Source: JAIBJN01 sp963847985
Lineage (GTDB): Bacteria; Actinomycetota; Thermoleophilia; Gaiellales; Gaiellaceae
Reading direction: 5' to 3'
Length of the DNA stretch: 64,000 nucleotides
Assembly: GCA_963847985.1 (NCBI GenBank)
Contig: CAWKBS010000006.1
Span: 1 to 64,000 of the forward strand
The notes under the pieces are model-generated. The model was not told the origin of the DNA. It made no database searches and saw nothing but the letters and a program-made list of their open reading frames with translations. Within the stretch, counting starts at the first letter, position 1, and the number at the start of each line of letters is the position of its first letter. The translations under genes and the position numbers were made by a program. Shown here one piece after another: positions 1-7,423 of the stretch.

Positions 1-250
1 GGGGATTCGGGGCGGATGGAAGGCCGCCGACTTCGACCTCGAGCTGCTACTCGAGCCGAGCGGGACGGGAACAAGCGTGACCTTCGACTGGACGTTGCTG
101 CCGAAGTTGCTACGGCTGCGGGCCGCCGCGCCTTGGTTGCGGCGAACCTTCGAGCGGGCGACCGCCGAAGAGGCGGACGGCCTCAAGAGGTGCGTCGAAG
201 GTCTTGCGGACGACGCCTCCGAGGCGCCCCCGCGGCGAAAGCGCTACTGA
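1..250 (+). CDS. SRPBCC/START-like protein, C-terminal part (5' end outside window)
   Basis: Reading from base 2, an open frame with no internal stop runs to a TGA at 248-250 and enters from beyond the left edge. The roughly 80 residues read as the last strands and long C-terminal helix of a polyketide-cyclase/START (SRPBCC) fold: a stretch like FDLELLLEPSGTGTSVTFDW, then a leucine/arginine-rich helix, ending in a basic PPRRKRY tail. The overlapping ATG frame at 16-360 is low-complexity and arginine-rich and was not chosen. Ligand or function cannot be inferred. Family call is from pattern recognition only. Confidence 0.5.
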   Translation, partial: GIRGGWKAADFDLELLLEPSGTGTSVTFDWTLLPKLLRLRAAAPWLRRTFERATAEEADGLKRCVEGLADDASEAPPRRKRY

Positions 251-594
251 GGCTGTCCGGCCCTGCGAGTAAGTGCTATGTGGAGCAGATCCTGGCCGCG
301 GGTCGCGTCGGTTGCTCGTCTGCTCTCGAGTGGCGTTGCGGGTACGAAACGGGTACGTGAGCTCGGGCACGCGCGGGCACGCGCGTCCACGGTAGTGGTC
401 TCGAAAGAGACCGATTTCCAGCGAGATCGTGCCCACGCGTGGACGCGCGTTCCTCACTCGTCGTTCTCTCGTAATGAAGGGGTCCCCGGTTCGAGTCCGG
501 GCGTCGGCTCCTAGGATTCATACCCCTTTGCGAGGTCTTGCTTCTCAGGCCTCTCGGGCCTCGAACCCCGACCTCCGGCGTAACGGGCCGGCGT
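251..594. other. Gene-free stretch with tandem motif and tRNA 3' end
   Basis: No convincing gene lies here. It holds a tandem motif at about 339-358 (cgggtacgaaa followed by cgggtacgtg), a run of GGGCACGCGC-type repeats near 364-385, and the tRNA-Thr-like 3' end at 475-510. Similar GTACG tandems occur beside the tRNA-Tyr duplication near 58.15, 58.31 and 60.64 kb, so this may be an integrase-related att region. Confidence 0.4.
475..510 (+). repeat. 36-bp tRNA-Thr-like 3' end, copy 1 (att-like)
   Basis: These 36 bp are identical to 1173-1208. They form a T-arm (CCCGG, loop TTCGAGT, CCGGG) plus the 3' acceptor strand CGTCGGC and a T discriminator. Just upstream, CTCGTAA resembles an anticodon loop with CGT (Thr), but the preceding bases do not pair into an anticodon stem and no 5' acceptor GCCGACG is found. 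It is therefore a tRNA 3' fragment, the typical shape of an attachment-site duplicate, not a tRNA gene. Confidence 0.75.
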
Positions 595-1137
595 CTAGCC
601 AACGGGACGAAGCGGTTCAGACCCGTCCCAACCCTCGGCGCCCTCGCGCACCATCTCGAAAAAGTCGCGCAGTCCCTGGCTGTCGACGTGGATCTCGATG
701 TCGTGGCCCAATGAGGCGGACGCGTCATGGAAGGTGACGTCGAGTTCGCCGAGCTGGGCGCTGAGGTACTCCGGTAGCCCGCGGTCCTCGAGTTCGCGCC
801 GAAGGTCCTCTACTGATGCCGGCGGTACCGCCCAGGCGACGTGATGAACCCTCGGTCGGGCGCCTGAGAAGCGACCCTCGATTCGCTCTGGCACGAGGCG
901 GACGATCTCCATCAGCTCGATCGGGCCGCCGCCGCAGTAGCCGAACGCCGAGTGATGGACGAACTCCGCCGGCTCACCCCTCGAGGTGATGCTTTCGAGC
1001 GGTACGTTTTCGACGAGAAAGAACGGCCCGGCTCCGAGCTGCTCCGTCAGGCGCTCAACGGTCGCCTCGATGTTCTCGACGACGTACGCGTAGTGGTGTG
1101 CTCTCTCGAGCGGCAGTCGAAAAGGATCCCCTGGCAC
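595..1137 (-). CDS. VOC-superfamily protein (glyoxalase / methylmalonyl-CoA epimerase-like)
   Basis: A 180-residue protein with two vicinal-oxygen-chelate modules. Module 1 begins near residue 13 with HHYAYVV and closes near 75 with GGPIELMEIV; module 2 begins near 97 with RVHHVAWAV and closes near 146 with LGHDIEIH. The His and Glu positions fit the metal-binding pattern of the Glyoxalase_4/epimerase branch. The GTG at 1137 is preceded by AAGGAGAG at good spacing. The gene lies alone between two identical 36-bp tRNA 3' ends, so it may have arrived as a small integrated segment. The substrate is unknown; epimerase, dioxygenase or resistance roles all remain possible. Confidence 0.8.
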   Translation of the reverse strand: MPGDPFRLPLERAHHYAYVVENIEATVERLTEQLGAGPFFLVENVPLESITSRGEPAEFVHHSAFGYCGGGPIELMEIVRLVPERIEGRFSGARPRVHHVAWAVPPASVEDLRRELEDRGLPEYLSAQLGELDVTFHDASASLGHDIEIHVDSQGLRDFFEMVREGAEGWDGSEPLRPVG

Positions 1138-1172
1138 GATTCTCTCCTTGGTCTATCAAGCAGCCCCAAGAG

Positions 1173-1208
1173 TGAAGGGGTCCCCGGTTCGAGTCCGGGC
1201 GTCGGCTC
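1173..1208 (+). repeat. 36-bp tRNA-Thr-like 3' end, copy 2 (att-like)
   Basis: Exact copy of 475-510 in the same orientation, 662 bp between the two copies. Identity stops abruptly on both sides: upstream is CCCCAAGAG here against CTCTCGTAA in copy 1, and downstream is TTTAGAAAA against CTAGGATTC. It bounds the VOC gene. The pair is read as the duplicated core of a tRNA attachment site. Confidence 0.75.
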
Positions 1209-1424
1209 TTTAGAAAACTCTGGAATACGCCACTTCGGCGTGTTCATGCCGACTCATCTCGGAAGGCCTGGCGCATGGCCTGGTGCACGCCAACGCTCAG
1301 CAGAGACTTATCAGGCTGGCTACTGAGTGCATGCATTACTTCGACTGACAGGAATGATCCGGAGTCGCCGAACGGTCGAATCAGCGAGGGCAATGCTCTC
1401 AACCACTCACCTAAGGAGGACGCT

Positions 1425-1652
1425 ATGAAGCGCCGAATCCTTGCACTGCTAGCAGTCCCCGCCCTCGCTCTGGGCTTCGCCTTCGCCTCCCCAGGCACCG
1501 ACGAGGCACAGGCGATGCCGCCGCTCCCCGACCTTAGCGGCTACGCCTGTTGGCAGATGAGGCAGTACATCACCGACGCCTATTCCTACGGCGACGTCGA
1601 CACCGCACAGTACCTCGAAGGATTGGTCGCGCAGCATTGCTCCAGCACGTGA
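1425..1652 (+). CDS. Small secreted protein of unknown function
   Basis: A 75-residue product starting at an ATG preceded by AAGGAGGACGCT, an excellent ribosome binding site that rules out the longer in-frame start at 1275. The N-terminus is a classic signal peptide (MKRRILALLAVPALALGF, probable cleavage after AQA near residue 31). The mature part is about 45 residues with two cysteines, one in YACWQM and one in QHCSST near the end, able to form a disulphide. No family is recognised. It is monocistronic. Confidence 0.65.
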   Translation: MKRRILALLAVPALALGFAFASPGTDEAQAMPPLPDLSGYACWQMRQYITDAYSYGDVDTAQYLEGLVAQHCSST

Positions 1653-1751
1653 CGGGCCGATGCCGCAACCTATCGGCGCGTACGACAGCGGGCGCCTGAC
1701 TCGAGCGCGCCGCAGTCCGGTCCGGATTAGACGTTCCGGCGAGCCCGGGCT

Positions 1752-2120
1752 TCAGCGGTGGCAGACCGCCTCGACGTTGTTGCCGTCGGGGTCCCGTACG
1801 TATGCGCCGTAGTAGTTCGGGTGGTAGATCTCGCGTGGCCCGGGCGGGCCGTTGTCGGTTCCGCCGGCCGCGAGCGCGGCGGCGTGGAACGCGTCCACTG
1901 TCGACCGGTCCGGGGACGGGAAGGCGACGTGGACGTTCTCGGTCATCGGTTGGCGGAGGTCGGTGATCCAGAAGGTCGGCTTGCCGTCTGCACCCCCGAA
2001 GCCGCCGGTTCGCGGTCTCGGTTCCATCAGCAGCGAGAGCCCCAGAGGCGCGAGCGCCTGCGCGTAGAACTCGCGGCTCCGCTCGTAGTCGGAGACGTTG
2101 ATCCCGATGTGATCGAGCAT
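1752..2120 (-). CDS. VOC family protein (single-domain glyoxalase fold)
   Basis: A protein of about 122 residues with the usual one-module VOC layout: MLDHIGINVSDYERSREFY at the start, FWITDLRQPMTENVHVAF in the middle, and YGAYVRDPDGNNVEAVCH at the end. The first His and final Glu are the standard metal ligands. The ATG at 2120 matches the family N-terminus; an in-frame ATG at 2168 would add 16 non-conserved residues. Such proteins are usually dimeric lyases or dioxygenases; the substrate is not predictable. Confidence 0.75.
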   Translation of the reverse strand: MLDHIGINVSDYERSREFYAQALAPLGLSLLMEPRPRTGGFGGADGKPTFWITDLRQPMTENVHVAFPSPDRSTVDAFHAAALAAGGTDNGPPGPREIYHPNYYGAYVRDPDGNNVEAVCHR

Positions 2121-2221
2121 GGGGGCCCCCTGTCCAGTCGCTTCCGGTCCGGCATCTTCGACGATCAATCCGCGACTCGTCCGGCCTGCCGCAAGCCGCC
2201 GACCAAGCCGGGCTGTAGCGC

Positions 2222-2820
2222 TTACGAGCGCAACACCCCGTAGTCGATGAACGTCGCGTACTGCGACTGCCGGACGCCACGGTGCTCGAGGTCCACGTCC
2301 TTCTTGAAGCCCTCGAAGAGGCGCTTGCCTCCGCCAAGGATGACCGGCGCGACGACGATCGACAGCTCGTCGACGAGCCCGGCCTCGAGGGCCTGCCGGA
2401 TGGTGTCGGCGCCGCCCATCACGCTCACGGTCTTATCACCGGCGGCCTCCTGCGCGCGCCGCACCGCTTCCTCGACGCCGTCGACGAAGACGAAGCCGTC
2501 GCCGTCGGGCTGCTCCTCCGGCCGGTGCGTGACGATGAAGAACGGCAGTCCCCAGGGGTTCTGGTCGCCCCAGTGCTCGGCCGCCTCGTACGTCCAGCGC
2601 CCGCCGACCACGGCGCCGAGCCCGGCCATCGCCTCGCGGAGCCACTCCGCGTCCTCGCCGGCGGCCTCGCCGCTCGGCTCCTCCCCGTAGCTCCAGGGAC
2701 CGCCGAAGACCCAGTAGTGCAGCGCTCGCCGCCCTCGCCGAGGCCCTTGCCCGGCCCGTCGTCCGGCCCGGCGACGTAGCCGTCGACCGAGATCGTGATC
2801 GCTGCGACCACCTTGCCCAT
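2222..2820 (-). CDS. RibD-C/dihydrofolate-reductase-like protein (frameshifted)
   Basis: Two overlapping frames join into one protein of about 198 residues. The first gives MGKVVAAITISVDGYVAGPDD; after a one-base loss near 2722 (GAGCGC-TGCAC, expected GAG CGC nTG CAC) the next frame continues HYWVFGGPWSYGEEPSGE and on to the end. The later part has the family signatures VVGGRWTYE, SVMGGADTIRQALEAGLVDEL and VVAPVILGGGKRLFEG. These proteins bind NADPH and reduce small heterocycles; the substrate is unknown. The break is a single indel, so an assembly error is as likely as true decay. Confidence 0.75.
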
Positions 2821-2980
2821 GTCGCCCCTTTCGTCGATCTCTCGGGTGTGGAGTACCGACCGCGCCGGCCCGCCAAACTCATCGCGGCCTCTGGGCTCAG
2901 TCCGCAGTTGCCAGCGCGTCCGTGTTCGTACCCAAGAGCAAGCACGGGTAGCCGACAGGCACTCTCCGCATTCAGGCGGG

Positions 2981-3014
2981 AACGGGGCGCGAGCCGGGAG
3001 GCTCGCGCCCCGTT
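2981..3014 (-). terminator. Strong hairpin terminator
   Basis: A perfect 15-bp stem (2981-2995 pairing with 3000-3014) with a 4-nt loop GGGA lies 11 bp downstream of the minus-strand gene ending at 3025. There is no clear U-tract, as is usual in high-GC Actinomycetota. Confidence 0.7.
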
Positions 3015-3024
3015 CGCCGTCGAG

Positions 3025-3519
3025 CTAGTCGAAGAGGACGCAGAAGCCCTCGAGGACGTTGCCCGCCTCCTGCGCCTCGCGGAGCGGATGCTGGCCCGCC
3101 GAGAAGACGATGTCGCCGGTGAGGGGGTTGATCACGACCCTCCCGACGTCCTTCAGCTGGGCGCCCGGCACGTTCGCCGCGAGCCCCGTCGCGACGATCA
3201 GCGGCCCCTCGTCGGTGAAGAGGGTCCTCTGCATGAAGTTGTCGGGGCCCTCCCGATACGTCTCGCCCGTGCCGAGGTTCGTGATGGTGTTGTCCTCGTT
3301 GATGTGCACCTGGACGCGGACAAGCTGGCCGTCATTGTCGCGAAACCGGAACCGGTCGCCCGTCAGATGGATCTCCCAGCGAAGGACGCCGCAGGACGTC
3401 GGGCCCTGCACGATCTGGTTCTGCGAGACCTGATCGCGTTGCGGCGCTGCTGCCAGGGCGGGCAGCGCCAGCGCGGCGGCCATGAGCACCGCGCCCATGG
3501 GCGCGAGTACGCGTTTCAC
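3025..3519 (-). CDS. Secreted protein of unknown function
   Basis: A 164-residue product. The GTG start is preceded by GGAGGTGGAAC. Residues 1-24 are a signal peptide (MKRVLAPMGAVLMAAALALP). The rest is beta-rich and threonine/asparagine-rich (RFRFRDNDGQLVRVQVHI, TITNLGTGETYREG) with cysteines near 43 and 161 that could bridge. A similar overall plan (signal peptide, GTL/TIL-type strands, final Cys) occurs in the broken gene at 55536-56092, so both may belong to one lineage-specific secreted family. No enzymatic motif is visible. Confidence 0.65.
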   Translation of the reverse strand: MKRVLAPMGAVLMAAALALPALAAAPQRDQVSQNQIVQGPTSCGVLRWEIHLTGDRFRFRDNDGQLVRVQVHINEDNTITNLGTGETYREGPDNFMQRTLFTDEGPLIVATGLAANVPGAQLKDVGRVVINPLTGDIVFSAGQHPLREAQEAGNVLEGFCVLFD

Positions 3520-3619
3520 GTTCCACCTCCGTCGTCGACTACCCCCAAGTCCCAGCGGGATGGTACGGGAGCTCTGCGCTAGACGGCAGGAGTTCGGCCG
3601 GGGCCGCGCCGGTCCCCGC

Positions 3620-4531
3620 TCAGTCCTCGCGCGTGACGTCCTCGAGCAGGCGCTCGAAGTCGGGGCCGTCGAACTCGTCGACGGCGCGGACGTACTTCTC
3701 CATGCCCCACTCCCAGAAGTCGAAGTCGATCTCGGAGACGCCGTCCTGGATCGAGGCCCAGAGTGTCCACCCGTACTTCGACATCAGCCCCCACAGGCGT
3801 GCGCGGGCGACCTTGTTGCGGAGCGGTCGGCCGTAGTAGTGGCCGACGAGCTCGTCGAGCTGCTCGAGCGCCAGGTTCGACTCGCTCCAGACGTTGCCGA
3901 GCTCGAAGCAGGCGTCGTTGTTGCCGGAGTACTCGTAGTCGATCAGCTTGAACTCACCGCCGACGTCGATGAAGTTCTCGGCCAGGAGGTCGTTGTTGCA
4001 CGGGACCGTTCCCTCGTCGCGGACGGCCATGGCCGCCTCGATCGCGCGCACCTGCGGCTCGAACTCGATGTAGCGCTCCGGCAGCCGGAAGCCGCGCTCC
4101 TGGACGAGCTCCAGGTAGCGGGCCTGGATCAGGAACATGTTGAAGTCGTCGCGGAAGCGCCGGGCGCCGTGCAGCTTCCTGCACGCGGCGGCGACCTGGT
4201 CCAGCTTGTCGCCGCGGCGCAGGGCCTCCGGGCTCTGCGTCTGCCCGACGATGAACTCGAGCACGAGCACGTTCTCCTCGGGGAGGTACGCCGTCACCGG
4301 AGCCCCGACGCCGGCGTCCGCGGCCGCCACGGTGTTCAGGTACTCGTTCTCCCGGTCGATCGCGAGCAGGCCGGCGTCCTTGGAGGAAACACGGACGACG
4401 TACGCCCCTGACGCGGTCGTGACCTTGTAGTTCGTGTTGGTGAGGCCGCCTGGAAGCTCGGCCACGTCGGTGGCGGCGGAGAGCTCCGGCACCTTGGCGA
4501 GGACGCGCTCGAGTGTTCGGTCTACGCTCAC
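3620..4531 (-). CDS. Choline/ethanolamine-kinase-like phosphotransferase (APH fold)
   Basis: A 303-residue kinase-like protein. Order: Gly-rich nucleotide loop (LPGGLTNTNYKV, residues 23-34), YVVRVS with the arginine in place of the usual lysine strand, catalytic loop PCNNDLLAENFI near 180 (Brenner-type HxD replaced by CNND, as in choline kinases), and KLIDYEYSGNN near 195 (the metal-binding IDxEY). This pattern is that of LicA/choline-kinase relatives which phosphorylate choline or related amino-alcohols. The GTG at 4531 fits the family start. It is divergent from the FAD/GcvT enzyme 36 bp away, suggesting a joint role in choline-derived amine metabolism (inference). Confidence 0.85.
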   Translation of the reverse strand: MSVDRTLERVLAKVPELSAATDVAELPGGLTNTNYKVTTASGAYVVRVSSKDAGLLAIDRENEYLNTVAAADAGVGAPVTAYLPEENVLVLEFIVGQTQSPEALRRGDKLDQVAAACRKLHGARRFRDDFNMFLIQARYLELVQERGFRLPERYIEFEPQVRAIEAAMAVRDEGTVPCNNDLLAENFIDVGGEFKLIDYEYSGNNDACFELGNVWSESNLALEQLDELVGHYYGRPLRNKVARARLWGLMSKYGWTLWASIQDGVSEIDFDFWEWGMEKYVRAVDEFDGPDFERLLEDVTRED

Positions 4532-4567
4532 GTGTCCGAGTTTGTATCGCAGAGAGGGGAGCCGCGT

Positions 4568-6992
4568 GTGACGAGCGAGCGCGCCGCGATCGTCGTCGTC
4601 GGGGGCGGGATCACCGGGTGCAGCGTCGCGTACCACCTCGCGAAGGCGGGGCTGCGCGACGTGCTCCTCCTCGAGAAGGGCGAGCTGACCAGCGGCTCGA
4701 CCTGCCACGCGGCCGGCCTCGTCACGCAGTTCAACCCCTCGCCGACGATGATGCGCTTCCGCCGCTACAGCGTCGAGCTCTACCGCGAGCTCGGCGTCTT
4801 CGACAGCGTCGGGAGCCTCCGCATCGCCTCGAGCCCCGAGAGCCTCGCCGAGCTCGAGCGCGGCGCCAGCCGGGCCCGCGGGATCGGGCTCGACGTCGAG
4901 GTGCTCTCGCCGGACGAGGTCGTGCGCCTGCTGCCGGCTGCCACGCGCGAGTCGCTCCACGGGGCGATCTGGATCGAAGGCGACGGCTCGGTCGATCCCC
5001 ACATCGCGACGCACACGCTCGCGAACGCCGCTCGGGAGCTCGGCGTGCGGATCGAGACCGGGCGCCGCGTCACCGGGATCCGGCTCGGGACCGGCGCGCG
5101 AGGTGACCGCCGTCGAGACCGACGCCGGGCCGATCGAGACGGAGCTGGTCGTCAACGCCTGCGGCATCTGGGCGCCCCAGGTGGCCGCGATGGTGGGGGC
5201 GTTCACGCCGTCGGTGCCCGTCGACCACCAGCACATCGCTCTTGCCGCGGTCGACGGGCACGAGCTCCCTCGCGAGATGCCGTGCTTCCGGGATCTCGAC
5301 AACCTGGTCTACGGCAAGTCGGAGGCCGGCGGGATCCTCTTCGGCGGCTACGAGCCGAACCCGGTCGCGCGCTGGGTCGACGGGGTGCCCTGGGATCACG
5401 CCGGCGCGCCGGTTCCGCCGGACCACGAGCGCTTCGCGCAGCTCATGGACGGTGCCGTGCGGCGCTTCCCCTTCCTGCAGGACGCGGGCGTCGTCGCGCT
5501 GATCTGCCATCCCGACGCGATGACCCCGGACGGCAATCCGCTCCTCGGGCCGATGCCCGGGGTGCCCGGGTTCTGGACGGCCGCCGGTCTTTCACTCAAC
5601 GGCTTCGGCGGGGCCGGCGGCCTTGGCAAGACGGTCGCGGAGTGGATCTCCGCGGGGGAAACCGAGCTCGACGTCACCGGCTACCGCGCCTGGCGCTTCG
5701 GCACGTCGTTTCGCGATCCGCTCTTCGCGCAGGAGACGGCCCGCGAGGTCTACCGCTACTACTACCGCCTCCGCTACCCGTTCGACGCCGACGAGTGGGG
5801 GAGGCCGAAGCGGCTCTCGCCCCTGCACGGACGGCTCCAGGATCTCGGCGCGGTCTTCGGGACGAAGAACGGGTGGGAGCGCGCGGACTTCTTCGAGCCG
5901 GGAAAGCCGAGCCGCAGGGCCGGCGCCGACCAGCGGGCGTTCGGGTTCGCCGAGCCGCCCTGGTTCGAGCGGCTCCGGGTGGAGCACGAGGCCTTCCGCG
6001 AACGCGTCGGGATCATCGACATGACCTCGTTCGGGAAGATCGAGGTCTCCGGCCCGGGCGCGCTGCCCTTGCTCGAGCGGGTCGCCGACAACCGCATCGA
6101 CCGGCCGGTCGGGAGCGTCGTCTACACGCAGTTCCTGAACGACCGGGGCGGGATCGAGGCGGACGTGACCGTCACGAGGCTCGACGACTCGCGCTTCCGG
6201 GTCATTACGGGTGCGGGAACGATCGACTCCGACCTTGGCTGGCTTCGGCTCAACCTTCGCGAGGACGACGGACCGGTCGAGCTCCGCGACGTCTCGGAGG
6301 AGCTCGCCGTGATCGGGCTCTGGGGCCCGCGCGCGCGGGACGTGCTCACGGGCGTCACGGAGGACGACGTCGGGGGCGAGGCGCTGCCGTTTCGCGCCGC
6401 GCGGACGATCCGGATCGGCGGGGCCGAGGTGCTCGCGCAGCGGATCACGTACGTGGGCGAGCTCGGGTTCGAGCTGTACGTGGCGCCCGACTGGGCCGTG
6501 CAGGTGTGGGACCGGCTGCTCGCCTCGGGCGAGCCGCACGGGATCCAGCCCGGCGGCTACCGGGTCCTCGAGTCGCTGCGACTCGAGAAGGGCTACCGCT
6601 ACTTCGGCACCGACCTGACCGCGGGCGACAACCCGTACGAGGCAGGCCTCGGCTTCTGCGTCGCGCTCGAGAAGGGCGAGTTCAACGGTCGCCGCGCGCT
6701 CGCGGAGGCGGGCGAGCGTCCGGCCCGACGGCTCCGCACGCTGCTCGTCGGCGGCGACGAGTACGTGCCGGTCTACGGAGGCGAGGCGGTGCGCGCCGGC
6801 GGCGAAGTCGTCGGCAGGCTCAGGAGCGCGGGCTACGGGTTCACGGTCGCCCGCACCATCGGGTTGGCGTACCTCCCGACGGAGGTCGAGACGGGGACGC
6901 AGCTCGAGGTCGAGGTGCTCGGGGAGCTAGTGGGCGCCGTCGTGGCCGAAGACGCGCTCGTCGATCCCACGAACGAGCGGATCCTGGCCTAA
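4568..6992 (+). CDS. Dimethylglycine/sarcosine dehydrogenase-like FAD + GcvT protein (frameshifted)
   Basis: Joined length is about 807 residues, the normal size for DMGDH/sarcosine dehydrogenase. N-terminal DAO domain: FAD-binding VVVGGGITGCSVAYHLAKAG near residue 10, SGSTCHAAGLVTQ near 50, and, in the next frame, VNACGIWAPQVA. C-terminal half is a GcvT/aminomethyltransferase fold (IDMTSFGKIEVSGPGA, ITYVGELGFELYV, LRLEKGYRYFGTDLT), which uses tetrahydrofolate. The frame shifts by +1 near 5096 inside a GCGCGCG run, probably an indel. GTG at 4568 has GAGAGGGGA upstream and removes 12 non-conserved residues of the longer frame. It oxidatively demethylates N-methyl amines in known relatives. Confidence 0.85.
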
Positions 6993-7027
6993 GGCTTCTC
7001 GACCACCCGCGGGGCGATCATGCAGGC

Positions 7028-7423
7028 GTGCCCGTCGAGCTGGTGCTCCTCGCGAACTTCGTGGTCGCGGCCGCTCTGCTCGCGGTCGCGGTGGGCCAGG
7101 GTCTCCTGCGGCGGCTGTCGCGGGGATCTGCGGCGCTCGCTGCGCTCCCGCTCTTGAACGCGGCCCTACTGACCGCGTACGTCTTCGGCGAGGACAGCTA
7201 TCGCGGGAACGGCATCAGCCGCTGGGAGGCCTACCGCTCGCCGGGCGGGGCGCTCGGGCCGATGTTCGTCCTCTCCGTCGTCCTCATGCTTGCCTGCGCC
7301 GTTCTGCTGCTCTACGCGACCCTCCGCGGCCGGGACCGTCTGTTCCGGGTGGCCGCGGCCGCCGGAGGGCTCACCGCCCTGGGCCTCGTCACGGCGACGA
7401 TCCTCGGCTTCAGCCTGAACTAG
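7028..7423 (+). CDS. Four-helix membrane protein of unknown function
   Basis: A 131-residue hydrophobic protein with four predicted membrane segments (about 3-25, 32-50, 78-98, 110-130) and a short hydrophilic loop FGEDSYRGNGISRWEAYRSP between the second and third. Starts at GTG 7028; an ATG at 7020 is out of frame. It follows the dehydrogenase by 35 bp in the same direction and may be co-transcribed. Its stop overlaps the end of the converging ATPase gene. No family is recognised. Confidence 0.6.
   Translation: MPVELVLLANFVVAAALLAVAVGQGLLRRLSRGSAALAALPLLNAALLTAYVFGEDSYRGNGISRWEAYRSPGGALGPMFVLSVVLMLACAVLLLYATLRGRDRLFRVAAAAGGLTALGLVTATILGFSLN

Noticed and set aside
276..728. Frame containing RRPDSNRGPLHYE
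   Set aside because: This well-known peptide is the antisense reading of a tRNA-Thr 3' end, not a protein.
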